NCBI GenBank assembly: GCA_949987705.1
Contig: OX465281.1
Location: forward strand, 106,814,266-106,878,265
Direction: 5' to 3'
Length of the DNA stretch: 64,000 nucleotides
Source: Thereva unica
Taxonomy: Eukaryota; Arthropoda; Insecta; Diptera; Therevidae
The notes under the pieces are model-generated. The model worked only from the letters and a program-made list of their open reading frames with translations. It searched no databases and was not told the DNA's origin. The position numbers were made by a program, and so were the translations under genes. This document shows, piece by piece, positions 11,347-22,000 of the stretch (its first letter is position 1; every line of letters begins with the position of its first letter).

Positions 11347-12126
11347 CTATGAGAGCCTCCCGAATCGATTCCGTACGTACGTTGTTAAAGGGCGCCTTCT
11401 ATATCTAGAAAGGCTGCCAAAGTATATTGTTTGTAATGCAGTCTTTTCGATAGTTCCCACCACCTCGTGCAGAGCTGTCTCGGTGGATCTACCACTGAGA
11501 TAGGCATGTTGAGCTGGTGACAGTAAAGTCCCATCCACCGATTGGCGGATGTGGAAGTCGATGACTCTTTCTAGTGTCTTAAGCACGAAGGATGTCAGGC
11601 TAATCGGCCTATAGTCCTTCGCGGATTCGTGACCTCTTCTTCCTATCTTTGGGATGAAGACGACCCTCGCCCGTCTCCAACTGATGGGGACATACTCGAG
11701 CGTCACACAGCTCTTGAACGTGACCACCAGCCATGGTACTACTACCTCCGGTAGTTTCTGTAGCATGACTGGTAATATGCCATCCGGGCCGGGCGCTTTG
11801 AAGGGGGAGAAGCTATTTATCGCCCAGAGGACCTTTTCCTTTGTGACAATAGCGGACACCTGCTCCCAGGAGTGTCTCTGTCCGTTCCCCGATGCTTCGA
11901 CCTCCTTTTCGTCCTTGCAACCGGGAAAATGTGTGTTCATTAGGAGCTCTATAGACTCGGCCTGCGATTCTGTCCAAGCTCCGTTCGCCTTTTTTATAAA
12001 GGACGGGCTGGAGTGCTCTTTGGACAGGATCTTGCATAATCTGGCGGAGTCTCCTAGACTCTCTATAGATTGGCAATACCCCTGCCAGGTATCTCTCTTG
12101 GCTGAGGCAATAGCCTTCTTGTACAA
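11347..12126 (-). pseudogene. Loner/LOA-like ORF2, linker and RT fingers
   Basis: The segment after the endonuclease. It includes SPFKAPGPDGILPVMLQK (about residue 93), DYRPISLTSFVLKTLERVI (about 170) and AQHAYLSGRSTETALHEV (about 205), the standard fingers motifs of LINE reverse transcriptases. The last about 25 residues after a break near 11440 are out of frame with the catalytic part. Not intact. Confidence 0.9.
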
Positions 12127-12261
12127 TTTTAGACAATCCTTGTAAGGCTGCCAGAGACCTTGTTTGTAACAGCTATTGAAGGTCTCTCTAGTTAATTTCC
12201 TCAGTTTCGAGAGATCTTCATTCCACCACGGAGGAAAGGTTTTTTTGCTCCGCCTTATTGG

Positions 12262-13070
12262 TCAGGATATCTTATACGCCGTGTGGATAGCGTTTTCGAA
12301 AGTATTGACTCTATCTTCGATTTTCTCTATAGCGTTTATACTTCCAAGTGGGCACCCTCTAGAGAGTTTAGCTCTCAGAACCTGACCGAACTTCTTCCAG
12401 TCAGTTCTTCTTGGGTTTCTGTGCGGTTGAGGAGCTTCAACCTGCAGGTTAACCCTGAAACGTATCCATCGGTGGTCCGAGAAGGACACTTGATCTGATA
12501 CCCTCCAGTTTTCTACTTTAAGTTTTTCCGTGTCCATGGACAGCGTGATATCCAATACTTCCTCCCAACCTTGGAAATTCTCTGTGCTTGGGAATACGAA
12601 GGTTGGGGTGTTGCCCCGGTTACACACCGCTAGGTTTGAATTAATGATATAATCGAATAGTGACTCTCCCCTCTCGTTGTTCTCGTTGCTTCCCCAAAGC
12701 GTATGCCTCGCATTGGCGTCGCACCCTACAATCAGGTTGGCTCCATTCGATTTTAGTGCTGTTGTCATTTGCATGAACTCTCCTGGGGGTGCAGGTAGGT
12801 CATGAGCCATATAGGCTGAGGCTATGTAGAGACCCTTCCCCCCTCCAAACTCCAGTCTAACTACCGTTAGGTCCGTTGAGCTGAAGTTCGAGCAGAGGAA
12901 GGCTTTTATGTTCCTTTGAACCAAAATACAGGATCTTGGCTTGCGTTGATCCGAGCGGTGGTAAAAGGTGTTGTATTGCCTGTCCGAGAGCCCTTGTATG
13001 TTCCGTCCTCGTACCCAGGGCTCTTGTATTAAAGCGACATCCAGATTTTCCTCCTTTAGGAAAATCCGGA
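12262..13070 (-). pseudogene. Loner/LOA-like endonuclease (APE type)
   Basis: An apurinic-type endonuclease that would nick the target DNA for target-primed reverse transcription. Read through 13070-12924 the frame shows LDVALIQEPWV, the QEPW catalytic Glu motif of R1/LOA-like endonucleases. It continues with YIASAYM, GCDANARHTLWGS (catalytic Asp and Asn) and SDQVSFSDHRWI (final SDH). The ATG at 12924 is internal. The linker to the polymerase is frameshifted near 12130-12260. Confidence 0.85.
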
Positions 13071-13086
13071 GGTTGTTTGTGGCTAT

Positions 13087-13460
13087 TTAGAGTGTTGGAG
13101 GTTGATCTGCACGATCTGAAGCATTTTCCGATGCCCCCTGAGCGCCGACCTCGGCGCTCTCCTCCAAGCCCGAACCCTCAACCCGTTCCTCTGGGGAAGG
13201 GCTTTTAAAAATTTTCATTTTGGCATACCTAATGCCAAATCTTAAACGGTGTTCATTCTTTTCCAGTATTTTGAGGGACTCCTCGTTGATAAGGAAAAAG
13301 AATGAACTGCTATTTTTCAACGGTTCCTCTTTTTTGATGACCACCCAGTCATTCATAGGAACCGTCGGGTTCTGTGCTTGGAGACACTGGATGAGCTTTC
13401 CAGGCTCCAAGTCTATTTTTGGCAACCAGATGCGAGCTCTAGGCCTCCTCGGGATATCCG
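13087..13460 (-). pseudogene. Loner/LOA-like ORF1, C-terminal part
   Basis: About 120 residues starting at the truncation point of the element. The core, from WLPKIDLEPGKLIQCL to RLRFGIRYAKMKIF, resembles the DUF4780-type domain often found in the first ORF of insect R1/LOA-like LINEs. It ends in an acidic Ser/Glu-rich tail and a stop at 13087, just before ORF2. The N-terminus was never copied at this insertion. The domain name is from memory of the family and has not been searched. Confidence 0.6.
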
Positions 13461-13470
13461 CAGACTGTTA

Positions 13471-14516
13471 AGTTTGTAAATTAATCCCCGGTGCCATACA
13501 ACGTCAAATGCTTTACGGAGGTCCAGGGCGCACGCTACCGTGCATCTCTTATGCTTCAGGTTCTCCATTATCGAGTCCTGTAGGTAAAGAAGAGCGTGTT
13601 CTGTGGAGTGTTTTCTTTCAAAACCAAATTGGTATTTGGGGATTACCGCCCGAGCCTCGCAGAATTTTTCTAGTTTGGTCAGTATAACCCGCTCTAAGAG
13701 TTTACCAAGGTTTGAGAGAAGTGCGATTGGTCTGAAGTCTTCTACATCTATAGATGTACTCTGCTTGGGTATGGGGAGTACTTTAGCTCTTTTCCATTGA
13801 GTGGGGAAGTGGCTATTGTTAATGCAGTTATTAAAGATAACTGCTAGGTAGGAAGTTATTGACGACAAGCTCTTCTTTAGAAGGTAATTGGATATTCCAT
13901 CGATGCCGGCGGATTTCTTGGAATTTAGGCCGGGGCCCATGACCAGTAATTCACACGGTGTAGTGAAGTATGTATTATCTATTGGGTGGGAGGACTTGTT
14001 TACTTCAGAAAATGACGTGATGTGGGCTTGGACGTCCTCGTACCTCGATAGAACTTCATCGACCCTAGCTTTAATGCTCTGGTTTCTGTCATATGGCACT
14101 GCTTCAAAAGTGCTTTCGAAATGTTTTTTGAATTCCTTTACTTTGTCTTCGAGCTTGTCAAAAGTGATTCCTCTCGCTTTTATAGGAATGAGCGCTGGGT
14201 TGGATTTCATACGCTTTCGGCCCGTTAACCTGTCAATTGCCTTGAATGCTTGTGGGGATGGGTTAATTCTCCTGAGCTCTTGCACGTACCATGTGTTTGT
14301 GTCGATCCTGACTTTTTCCCTTATTAAAGTGCTAAGACATTTTATTCTAGCAGCGAGGTCAATATACTCCCCCGATTGACGATTGCCGGATCGATGGAAA
14401 ATTCTTCTGAGGGCCTGCAGCCATTGTCTCCTTGTTTTCATAAGTTTTAGCGTTAGGGGTAAGATGTATTTGTATTTATTATTACTCCGCGTGATTCTGA
14501 GTGCTCGTAAGCACAT
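13471..14516 (-). pseudogene. Jockey-like LINE RT, N-terminal part
   Basis: The polymerase part before the nested insertion. Visible motifs are SAGIDGISNYLLKK, HFPTQWKRAKVLPIPK, DFRPIALLSNLGKLLERVI, KYQFGFERKHSTEHALLYL and CALDLRKAFDVVWHRGLIYKL. The frame stops being jockey at 13470, where the Loner/LOA element begins; codons beyond this point belong to that element. It overlaps the endonuclease fragment in another frame near 14453-14516, so a frameshift lies there. Confidence 0.9.
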
Positions 14517-15350
14517 TGTGTAATGGCGTTTGTGAGTCTCTCTATTAGGTGTTCAATTTCTATGTTTGATAGGTTTCGGTTGGACGAGGGGACTCCTCCC
14601 GCCTCAAGTCTTCTGGAAAGTTCCTGGCTATAGTTTCGCCAGTTCGTTCTTTTATAAGATCGGAATCTGTCTTGTGACTCGCAGATTGGAACTAGGTTCG
14701 CTCTGGTGTGCATGGCTACTCCGAGGTGGTCTGAAGGATATGCAAACGTGTAGCATGAAGTGCTATTCCGGACTAGGGACGTCGAGACCCAGAAGAAGTC
14801 AAGATGAGAGGATCCCCTGAGGAAGGTAGGTGAGCCAGGAGATATAAGTTCCGAGAATAGGTAGGCCGTTGATAGGAACCAGTCACTAAGCGCCCTACCA
14901 TTTGTGTTGATTTGGGAGTCGCCCCATTGCGGGTGCCGTGCGTTAAAGTCCCCCCCGTATGATAAAATATTCATAGCCCTTTGCCAGCGTCTCAAGCCTT
15001 TCGAGATCTCCTTTCCAGGCATTGTTTACATTGCAAGGTACGTAAATGGCTCCCACCAGCATCTTACGGGGTCTGCCTGACCCGGTAACAGACCATTCTA
15101 TTAGGCAGGTATTAAACCAGGAGGAAATGAAATCAATTTTGGTAAATTTGAAGGAGTTTTTAATGGCTATAGCAGTGCCTCTGCCTCGGTCGTTTCTAAT
15201 TAAAGTGTAGCCAGTCAGGCTGGGGTGGTTTCTACCATAAAGTCTGGTTTCTCAAAGTAGAGCGCAATGTGGTTTTCTTATACATAGCTCGTTTGAAAGT
15301 GTGAGTGCTCTGTCTTTATTGACGAGGGAGTTCACATTAAGGCAGATAAA
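14453..15350 (-). pseudogene. Jockey-like endonuclease, frameshifted
   Basis: The C-terminal half (from 15022) carries GGDFNARHPQWGD and the SDHLGVAM end motif of the APE-type endonuclease. The N-terminal half is in another frame upstream (about 15350-15030), with FICLNVNSLVNKDRA, an in-frame stop after HCALL, then GYTLIRNDRGRGTAIAI. At least one frameshift and one stop disable it. This is the enzyme that would open target DNA for insertion. Confidence 0.85.
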
Positions 15351-15352
15351 TG

Positions 15353-15975
15353 TTAATTGGAACATTGGAGTTCGCCTAGGAAGTCTAGGTAAGCATCGAC
15401 TTTGAGGTCGGAGCTTAGACGCTTATATTGAGGCCAGAATGCTTTTAATTTCCTCATCAGTGTACCCAATGGTACTCCAAAAAAATTCTTGGCTTCTTCC
15501 CTGAATTCTCTTAACAGGTTTCCTTCCTCTTGATTCTCCGCCGCGACTTGCTCGTACGATAATCCATTTTTTCTTTTAGCGTTCATAATTTCATTCACCC
15601 TTTCCTTACGCTCAACCTTAGCCCTCAGAATGCGTTTTTTGTTATCTTCTCGTCTTTTTAAGTATGCCAGAAAATTGGGGCATCCTCGATAGTTGGCGGG
15701 GTGTTCGCCACCGCAGTTGGCGCATTTGGGTTTCGTTTCTCGTACCTCTTTTTTAGGGCAGGTGTCTTGACAGTTTCCCCGCACCTTATGCACTTGGGGT
15801 TATTGGCACAGTTGACGCTTATGTGTCCGAACGCCTGACATCTGTAGCACTGCACATGTTCCTTCTTATTTGGCCTTTCGAAGTGGATTATATGGTGCGC
15901 CACCGTCCTTATCTTCGTTAGTTCTTTGCCATTTATTCCGGGTTCTAGTTGTACTATAAAGATACCCAAGTTCAC
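15353..15975 (-). pseudogene. Jockey-like ORF1, zinc-knuckle region
   Basis: Two overlapping frames (15975-15658 and 15793-15353) together show the nucleic-acid-binding end of a jockey ORF1 protein: CYRCQAFGHISVNC (CX2CX4HX4C), then a second CIRCGE-type knuckle, then CANCGGEHPANYRGC. A basic coiled segment follows. A frameshift lies near 15730-15790. The protein would coat the LINE RNA. The stretch joins upstream to the fragment at 16017-16421 through a small tandem duplication. Confidence 0.85.
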
Positions 15976-15999
15976 CTCTTTAAGGTGAGGTCTTCTGGA

Positions 16000-16042
16000 T
16001 GGAGATTTTTAGGTCATTAGGATCTGGAGATTTTTAGGTCAT
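16000..16042. repeat. Short tandem duplication inside jockey ORF1
   Basis: GGAGATTTTTAGGTCATTA appears twice within about 43 bp, separated by GGATCT. The duplication shifts or stops the ORF1 frame between its two surviving fragments. Confidence 0.75.
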
Positions 16043-16825
16043 TATTCCTCTGCTGTAGTTCGGATTTGATTTCCTCAGCAGAGTAGCCGCTAGAGAGGCC
16101 TTTCAAAATGAATGTTTCTCCCTTTGTCCCTTTGGGGGTGAATGAGAATGCCCGCACTTTCGATTGTTTCGCCCTCTGCATGATCAGGCTGTGCAGACAC
16201 GGGTCGTCTACAAATATTTTAGATTTAAAAGCGCTTAGCTTCAGCACTTTGAAGTTAAATTCCTTTCTGTGTGCCTTGCACAGATTATAAACAGAAATTG
16301 GTCTTACCCCCGACATAAATATTGGAGGGCACCATTTTATTCTCCCAGGTTCACCGCGAGGCAATTGTTTTTGCGAAGCTTGAGGCAAGTCTGCATCACT
16401 CTTGTCTGCGGCACCAGCCAAAGTTTGGAATCTATTACCCTCGCCGTATAAGGGAGGAAATGTTATTACTAGGCTTAGCTTTATTTTTGTTCACCACTGT
16501 AGCATTCTCCGAGTCCGTCTCCATCACTGATATGTCAGTGCGCTCCAGAGTACCGGTGCTGGCATGAGATGAGTGGCTGCGTGTAGCTTCCTCTCGCCTT
16601 GCTGGCATTTGCGTCTTAGTCGGATTTGTACGTGTTCTTTACTCCTCGGAGCCGTTATTGGTTTGGATTTCTCCGTTGCTCCAATTTTTTAAATTTTTAT
16701 AGGCGTTCTGTGTGAAACCCTCGTACACTGCTACACTATTGAGGTTTGCTTCTTTATTCTGGTTTTCTTCTATGTTATTTGATTTGTTTGGCGGGGGGCC
16801 TGGGAGGGCTTCCCGCCATCCTGCA
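16017..16825 (-). pseudogene. Jockey-like ORF1, N-terminal part
   Basis: The open part (16421-16017) carries ISVYNLCKAHRKEFNFKVLKL, FSFTPKGTKGETFILKGL and SAEEIKSELQQ, the pattern of the PRE/C2HC-associated domain that precedes zinc knuckles in jockey-type ORF1 proteins. Upstream, a likely original ATG at 16825 (start MQDGGK) runs into a stop after about 18 codons, so the N-terminus is also damaged. No function can remain. Confidence 0.7.
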
Positions 16826-17039
16826 TTTTTTCAGACGCGCTTCTTTTCCGCGTTTTATTGGTTTCTTCACTAAATGAGCGTTACTTCAAATGAGCACACT
16901 GCACTTCGTTTAGATCTTAGTTTTTACGAAACAATATTTATATATTATTATTTTTTTTGCAAATTAAATATTTCTTTAAAATTTTACGATATGAGTCTCG
17001 ACGCGCTTCGACTTGTCTCATCCGAAGATAAATCCCGAC

Positions 17040-17400
17040 TCAAGAATGTACGAGAGGTTAACGGATCTGCATTCAGTACAATAAAATTTAAAAGCTATTT
17101 GTCCCTGGATAGTTCCTCTTATCTGGATATGATAATATATCATCCAACTGCGCAGCCAATTCCTCGACCTTCTGTCTTGGGAGGCGAAATCTACTTTCAA
17201 ACTCTTCCTCATTTAGCTTATCAAAAGTATTGTGCTGATAAAACGGTTTGCTTTTCCTACTGTAGATGCGAATTTGTGCATACAGTTCGTTAAAAAACTC
17301 ATTTTCAACCTCACTTGGTGTATCCGTACCTCGGAAAAACTTATGTCAAACAATTCAATATAGTCAATAATTCTTATATCTAAAACGGACATACAATTAA
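17040..17400 (-). pseudogene. PIF/Harbinger transposase N-terminal relic
   Basis: On the minus strand the frame reads through ELYAQIRIYSRKSKPFY, then NEEEFESRFRLPRQKVEEL and SYPDKRNYPG, and after a frameshift QIAFKFYCTECRS. The FxxRFRL...V..L pattern followed by a QxxIALRFYATG-like motif is how PIF/Harbinger (HARBI1-like) transposases begin their N-terminal helical region. The DDE part is absent. I am moderately sure; the match is from memory of the family consensus. Confidence 0.5.
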
Positions 17401-17489
17401 AAATCTATCTTACACAGTTATATAATTATGTATTAATTTTGAATACCATCTTCTGTTTCTGCTCTACTCATTTTGACAACTTCTTTTGG

Positions 17490-18170
17490 GTCGCTTTTGA
17501 AAAATAAAATGCAAACGAAGAACTTTGGCGCCGTGCCGGCCAAGAAAGGATAGACGACCAAATCAGGCGAAGGAAATGGAATTGGGTTGGCCACACCTTG
17601 CGACGCGAAGAACAAATATCTAGCCAAACAGGCCCTTGACTGGAATCCGCAAGGATCCCGTCGAGTAGGGAAACCTAGAACAACGTGGAGGAGAACCCTA
17701 CTAGAAGAAGCCGCAACAACTGGGAGATCCTGGGGCCGTATTTGGTTTCTCGAGTCGATGGGTCGACTCGACAAAAAAAGCTTCTCGATTTTCTTTAAGT
17801 TTCGTATTTGGTTTCACGACCAAATCGACAGCTAAACGCAGCCATACAAAACCATCAAATTGGGAGATATTACTCCAAGGCAGCAAATCACGTATATTTA
17901 ATTAAAATAGAGATTGTTAAAAGTTTATTGCATGCATAAATTGAGCTTTTTAATAATCGTCAAACGTCTTTATCGACACGAAAAGAGACGATATCGTGTC
18001 GCCAAATGCCAATTTTTATTTATCGACAGACGACAATGTCGACTCGAGAAACCAAATACGGGCCCTGGTCGGAGCTGAGAGCTGTCGCGCAAAACAGAGT
18101 CCGCTGGAGGGCAACTGTTTCCGCCCTATGTCCCATGAGGGACTAAAGGAGTTTAAAGAAGAAGAAGAAG
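17490..18170 (+). mobile_element. RTE-like LINE, 3' end fragment (split by a MITE)
   Basis: The C-terminal part of a LINE ORF: WRRAGQERIDDQIRRRKW, then WVGHTLRR, then after a 1-nt frameshift QALDWNPQGSRRVGKPRTTW and RRTLLEEAATTGRSW. After the MITE at 17734-18063 the same frame continues with SELRAVAQNRVRWRATVSALCP and a stop. The GHxLRR...ALDWNPQGxRxxGRPxxTWRR ending is characteristic of RTE-like LINEs. The end is a GAA run (about 18156-18170) instead of plain poly(A). The 5' limit is approximate. Confidence 0.85.
17734..18063. mobile_element. 330-bp MITE with CCTGG target duplication
   Basis: The ends are inverted: GGCCGTATTTGGTTTCTCGA on the left, and on the right the complement of GCCCGTATTTGGTTTCTCGA. 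CCTGG flanks it on both sides (17729-17733 and 18064-18068). Without the element and one CCTGG, the RTE-like reading frame around the conserved W-S-E-L runs on uninterrupted, which confirms the ends. No coding capacity. The transposase class is not determined. Confidence 0.85.
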
Positions 18171-18353
18171 TTTTTATTTACGTCAAACATAATTTTCGAA
18201 ATTTCGAACATAAGCAAACAAAATGAGGTTTTGTCCATCGGATATTTTTACGACCAACTCAACCAGTCGTGTTTATATCCTACTAAGATATATCCAGGTT
18301 GGTGAAATGAATATATTCGGTCTTATTATTATCCGTGTCGATGAAACCGGGCC
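18171..18353. mobile_element. Right-end fragment of a TTAA-type MITE
   Basis: This matches the right 190 bp of the MITE in the hAT element (about 36960-37144), including CATAATTTTCGAAATTTCGA and CAGGTTGGTGAAATGAATAT, and ends in GATGAAACCGGGCC followed by TTAG. Its left part is missing: it starts at the GAA tail of the RTE-like LINE. It is therefore a truncated second copy of the same family. Confidence 0.8.
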
Positions 18354-19013
18354 TTAGTCTATCAAGGAAACAAATAATGTAATAGGGAATACGGAAGCAT
18401 TATACTAAATCACAATAAAAATGTAAATTTGAAGTTCGTAGGCGCGGAGATTGTTTATTGGAAAAGATGAATACACATTCATAACAAACGAAGTGATATG
18501 GATCAGTCGAGCTAAATTGTAAATAGCACGAAATAATTAATCACGTGCATTTACGAACGAACGACTGGCTCAGTTTATAGTGTTTCTAATGGCATTTCAC
18601 AATCCACAATTAATTTAATATTCACAATCTACTATTTTATATAGACAATTTTAAAGAATACAACGCTCTGAATCATCATTAATACAAACAATTTATTTTA
18701 AATTTATTGTAAACTAGTATAGGTTACAGAAAATTAGTAAGGAAATGTACATGTGGTTACATAACTTTATGTATCAAATAATAAATCATATAAAACGCAT
18801 AATTTACCTATGAAGCATAGTTTTTTTGTATTAATGGCTGCTAAAACCAATTAAATAAAAATAATAACCTTTTCTGAAAATAGCATGAGACTTTCTTTCG
18901 CTTTCCTCAAAAGTTCATTTCGATATTATTTAGAATATTATTAAATCTAAGCTATTGTAAATAAAAATGCTATAACCAAACTATCAAATCCAAACATTTG
19001 ATCTATCATACGA
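18354..19013 (-). other. Probable 3' UTR and downstream flank of windei
   Basis: AT-rich with no ORF. On the minus strand, two AATAAA signals lie close together around 18688-18711, about 310 bases past the windei stop codon, and a further one is near 18455. The proximal pair is the likelier cleavage signal. No transcript evidence is available. Confidence 0.45.
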
Positions 19014-22000
19014 TTATGTCCATGTTATTGGCATACTAAATGGGCCACATCGCGTGTGTGTGTCGACTGCACGTACAGCAAAATAGTATCGCTGTCCTTC
19101 TTGAAATTGAGTTAAAGTGACAGCCATCGGCAAAAGCATAGCTTTAACATCTCCTACATGTCTCCACGCTTCCACTGCCGGAACTGCATTAGTTTCTTGA
19201 TATGCGTAAATTTGATAACTTGTAACCTCTGCATGTTTTTCATTCATATCATCCATTGTCCATGAAATAACGATTCCACGTTCGTCATTGCTAATACATA
19301 TAGACGGACGTGGTGGTGGATTTTTCCATGATGGATTACTTATTGATGCAGGAGCTTTTGGTAGCGGGGCCGGATGCCGTCTTAAAATAGTTGTTGCCGG
19401 TAATCGTGCAGAAGTAGTTGCTAGCATAGGTGTATTTAATGGCGGTTTTGGTGCTATTGTAACTAGAAGGAAATGATGTATATATATATATATATGTGTA
19501 TTTATTTATAATTATATCATACCGAATTGTGAATTAGTCTTTGTTTTAGCCGTTTTCTGTCCAGTGGCTCCATTTTGAGTAACAGTTACCCGCTGTGACG
19601 CAATGTTGTTCGCCTGATTAACTACATATGTGACACGAGTTGAAATCGCATTATTTGGTATAGCAACTAATGCCGGTAATGTAGCAGAAGATGTATTTTT
19701 ACTGCCACCGTCGTCTTCATCTGTTAAATCTATTACTGATTTACTACTGGGTGCAACCAAGGATGAATTTTGTACTGCTGTAACGGATGGTGTAACAGAA
19801 TCTGGGCTTGAAACTGTCAAAATTCTGCCATTAGCGCTAGTTTTCTTCAGTATCATAGGAGGAACTCTACGATCTGCTGCGTTTTGAGAAACCGGTGATT
19901 TTTGTCTGCAAAATCATAACTGGATTACTTTCAGGCATATGAAAAGATGATAAAAAAGATGGATAGATAACATGATTTGAATATATAAATTCAAGGCTAT
20001 ATGTAGCAGAGGGATATTATCAACCATCATTTTATATTCATCATGGCATTATAAACAAGGTTGTATGTGTCCAGGCGCAACAGCTTTTCTGCAAGTTTAC
20101 TAAAAAAAATCAGAAGAATGTAATTAATCTCCACTTTTGCTCTGTGTACATACGTCCTCGTATATGATAGGTAACTGAGTGAAAACTTTAGTCTAAGAAA
20201 TGTATCAATAGAGAGAAAAATATAACTCCCCAAGTTTTTAAAATCATACTCCCATCCAAGTCTCCCATGAACGAATAGCAATCAGTTTAATTACATTAAA
20301 AATTAATAAAATTCATTTTAACTTACATTACAGGAGGTTGTTGCGTACGAGCAAGTGGTGCGGATTTTTTCAAAGTCATTTGATGTGTACTAGATGCTTG
20401 CCCGATTTGACTCTGTTGGATTATGTACTGAGTTTGTGCTGATTGTGCTAGAGACAATTGATTTAGATTTTGCGATGGAAGAGCAACTGTGTTCCGGTTA
20501 ACAACCCTGTGCTGCATTATTGGTTTATTTTGAGGAGATGATGAATCTACCTTTTGGGGTATATTTATTGAAACCGTTGGAGTACTTCGAGAGGACGCTT
20601 GTTGCGAAGTAACTTCAGGGCGACATGGAACAATTTTGGAGGCAGAGCGGCGCTTTGCAGGGTGTAGAACATTTGAAGAACTCTGCATAGTTATTTGTTG
20701 AGAAGCAGTTGTTGGAACTGAGGACTTCATACCAGCTTGATCAATTCGTTTCGGAATAAGTACTTGTAATCCAACAGCTCTAGTAATTTTTACCGGCATG
20801 ATAAACTGCTGGTTTTTAGTTTCCAAATCCTTTAAAACTCTATTGTGGACCATTTCTAAATCACGGAACTGCTTCGTGATTTCTGTTAGTTTCGTTCTAT
20901 GCGTTGTAATAGTTGCTTCTTGTTTCTCGATCATTTCTCTCATTTCACTAAATTCACTTTTATAAACAATACCTTCCACTACCTTTTGCAAAACCAGTTC
21001 TTCTAAATCGGCTTTTGTCATTTCTGTTATTGATTTTTTAAATCTACGTAAGAAATCAAGATTTATATCAACTTTTTTACTTGCTTGTGGCATAGGTTCC
21101 AGTTTTTCATTTCTAATACCTTTTGTTTTGAATATATGATTGTCCTCTAATTTACCACTTATCGATTTTACGGCAAGATTGTCTTCATGAGATAATTTTA
21201 TTTTTTTTGATTCTTGAAATAACGCAACTGGACTAACAGAACCCTCAAATGAGTTCTCCTTCGCATCAACTACGTTCTGAGAACCTTTATCGATTATCTT
21301 TTCCACTCGCGCTCGTTTCAAAGGTGGTTCTGCAGAACCTTCTAAGTTGCTTATTTCAGCGCCCGCTTTACTTGTTGTTGTTACATCATTCGAACGAGAA
21401 TTTTGGGGCGAGTCTGTTGCTTGTAACAAGTTTTCACTGTCTCTCGACTTAGAATCAATAGCCAATAAATTTTCTGGGAATTTATCTTGCGCATTGTCAG
21501 AGTTATCTGATACTAAAACACTAAGTTTTGTGCATGGATCAATAGTTTGTTCATCAACTGGTTTAAATTCTGATTCCACTTGTTCATCTTCTTTCTCTGA
21601 ATCCAACTCAACTATTTCACTAGTTTTAGGAAATTCATCTTTGACATCTAATTGGCGTGAAGTAAATATCGGTTCTTTATTTATTATCTTTTCATTTCCA
21701 GATTTTTTGTCATTTTCTGATTTCTCATCCTCTACATCTAAATCTACAATTTCGTTTTTTTCTACATTTTTAGTTGAATCTGAAACTGTGGCAGACACAT
21801 TACTCACTTCGCTTAAGCCTGCAATATAGCTGGTAGTATTTTTAATATGTTTCTCTTCAATCCCAGTGTGCTCTGAATTATCTTCTGCAGTAGTCAATGT
21901 ATTTAATTTTTTTGTTGAATTACTTTTATTAGATACACATTCTAAGAGCACAACGTCATCATCATCCTCTTCTTGCTCTTCTGTATCATTCTTTTGTCTA

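Larger units (their letters stand above)
9389..13460 (-). mobile_element. Loner/LOA-like LINE nested in the jockey LINE
   Basis: A 4072-bp LINE in the same orientation as its host. It has the C-terminal part of ORF1, an endonuclease, a YADD reverse transcriptase and an RNase H domain, an arrangement known from LOA/Loner and I-type LINEs. It ends not in poly(A) but in a short tandem run (TAGG four times on the plus strand, 9389-9404). CAGACTGTTA occurs at 9379-9388 and 13461-13470, flanking it as a 10-bp target duplication. It is 5'-truncated inside ORF1, and ORF2 is broken by frameshifts. Confidence 0.9.
7745..16860 (-). mobile_element. Jockey-like LINE, broken, split by a nested LINE
   Basis: On the minus strand the order is ORF1 with zinc knuckles (about 16825-15353), endonuclease (about 15350-14480), reverse transcriptase (14516-13471, resuming at 9378-8372), a 3' UTR, and an A-rich end near 7775-7753 with AATAAA just upstream. 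The reverse transcriptase frame is cut by the 4072-bp element at 9389-13460; without that insert and one copy of its 10-bp duplication, the host reading frame rejoins. Multiple frameshifts make the copy inactive. The 5' boundary near 16860 is judged from where ORF1-like sequence stops. No target duplication was found. Confidence 0.85.

Noticed and set aside
16874..17293. Plus-strand 139-codon frame
   Set aside because: It is the opposite strand of the PIF/Harbinger relic, which has recognisable motifs; the plus frame has none.
20028..20281. Open frame in windei intron 2, and a short match to a 5S rRNA phrase (ACTTGGATGGG)
   Set aside because: It lies wholly inside a GT-AG intron, shows no domain, and the 5S-like match is about a dozen bases with none of the surrounding 5S structure.
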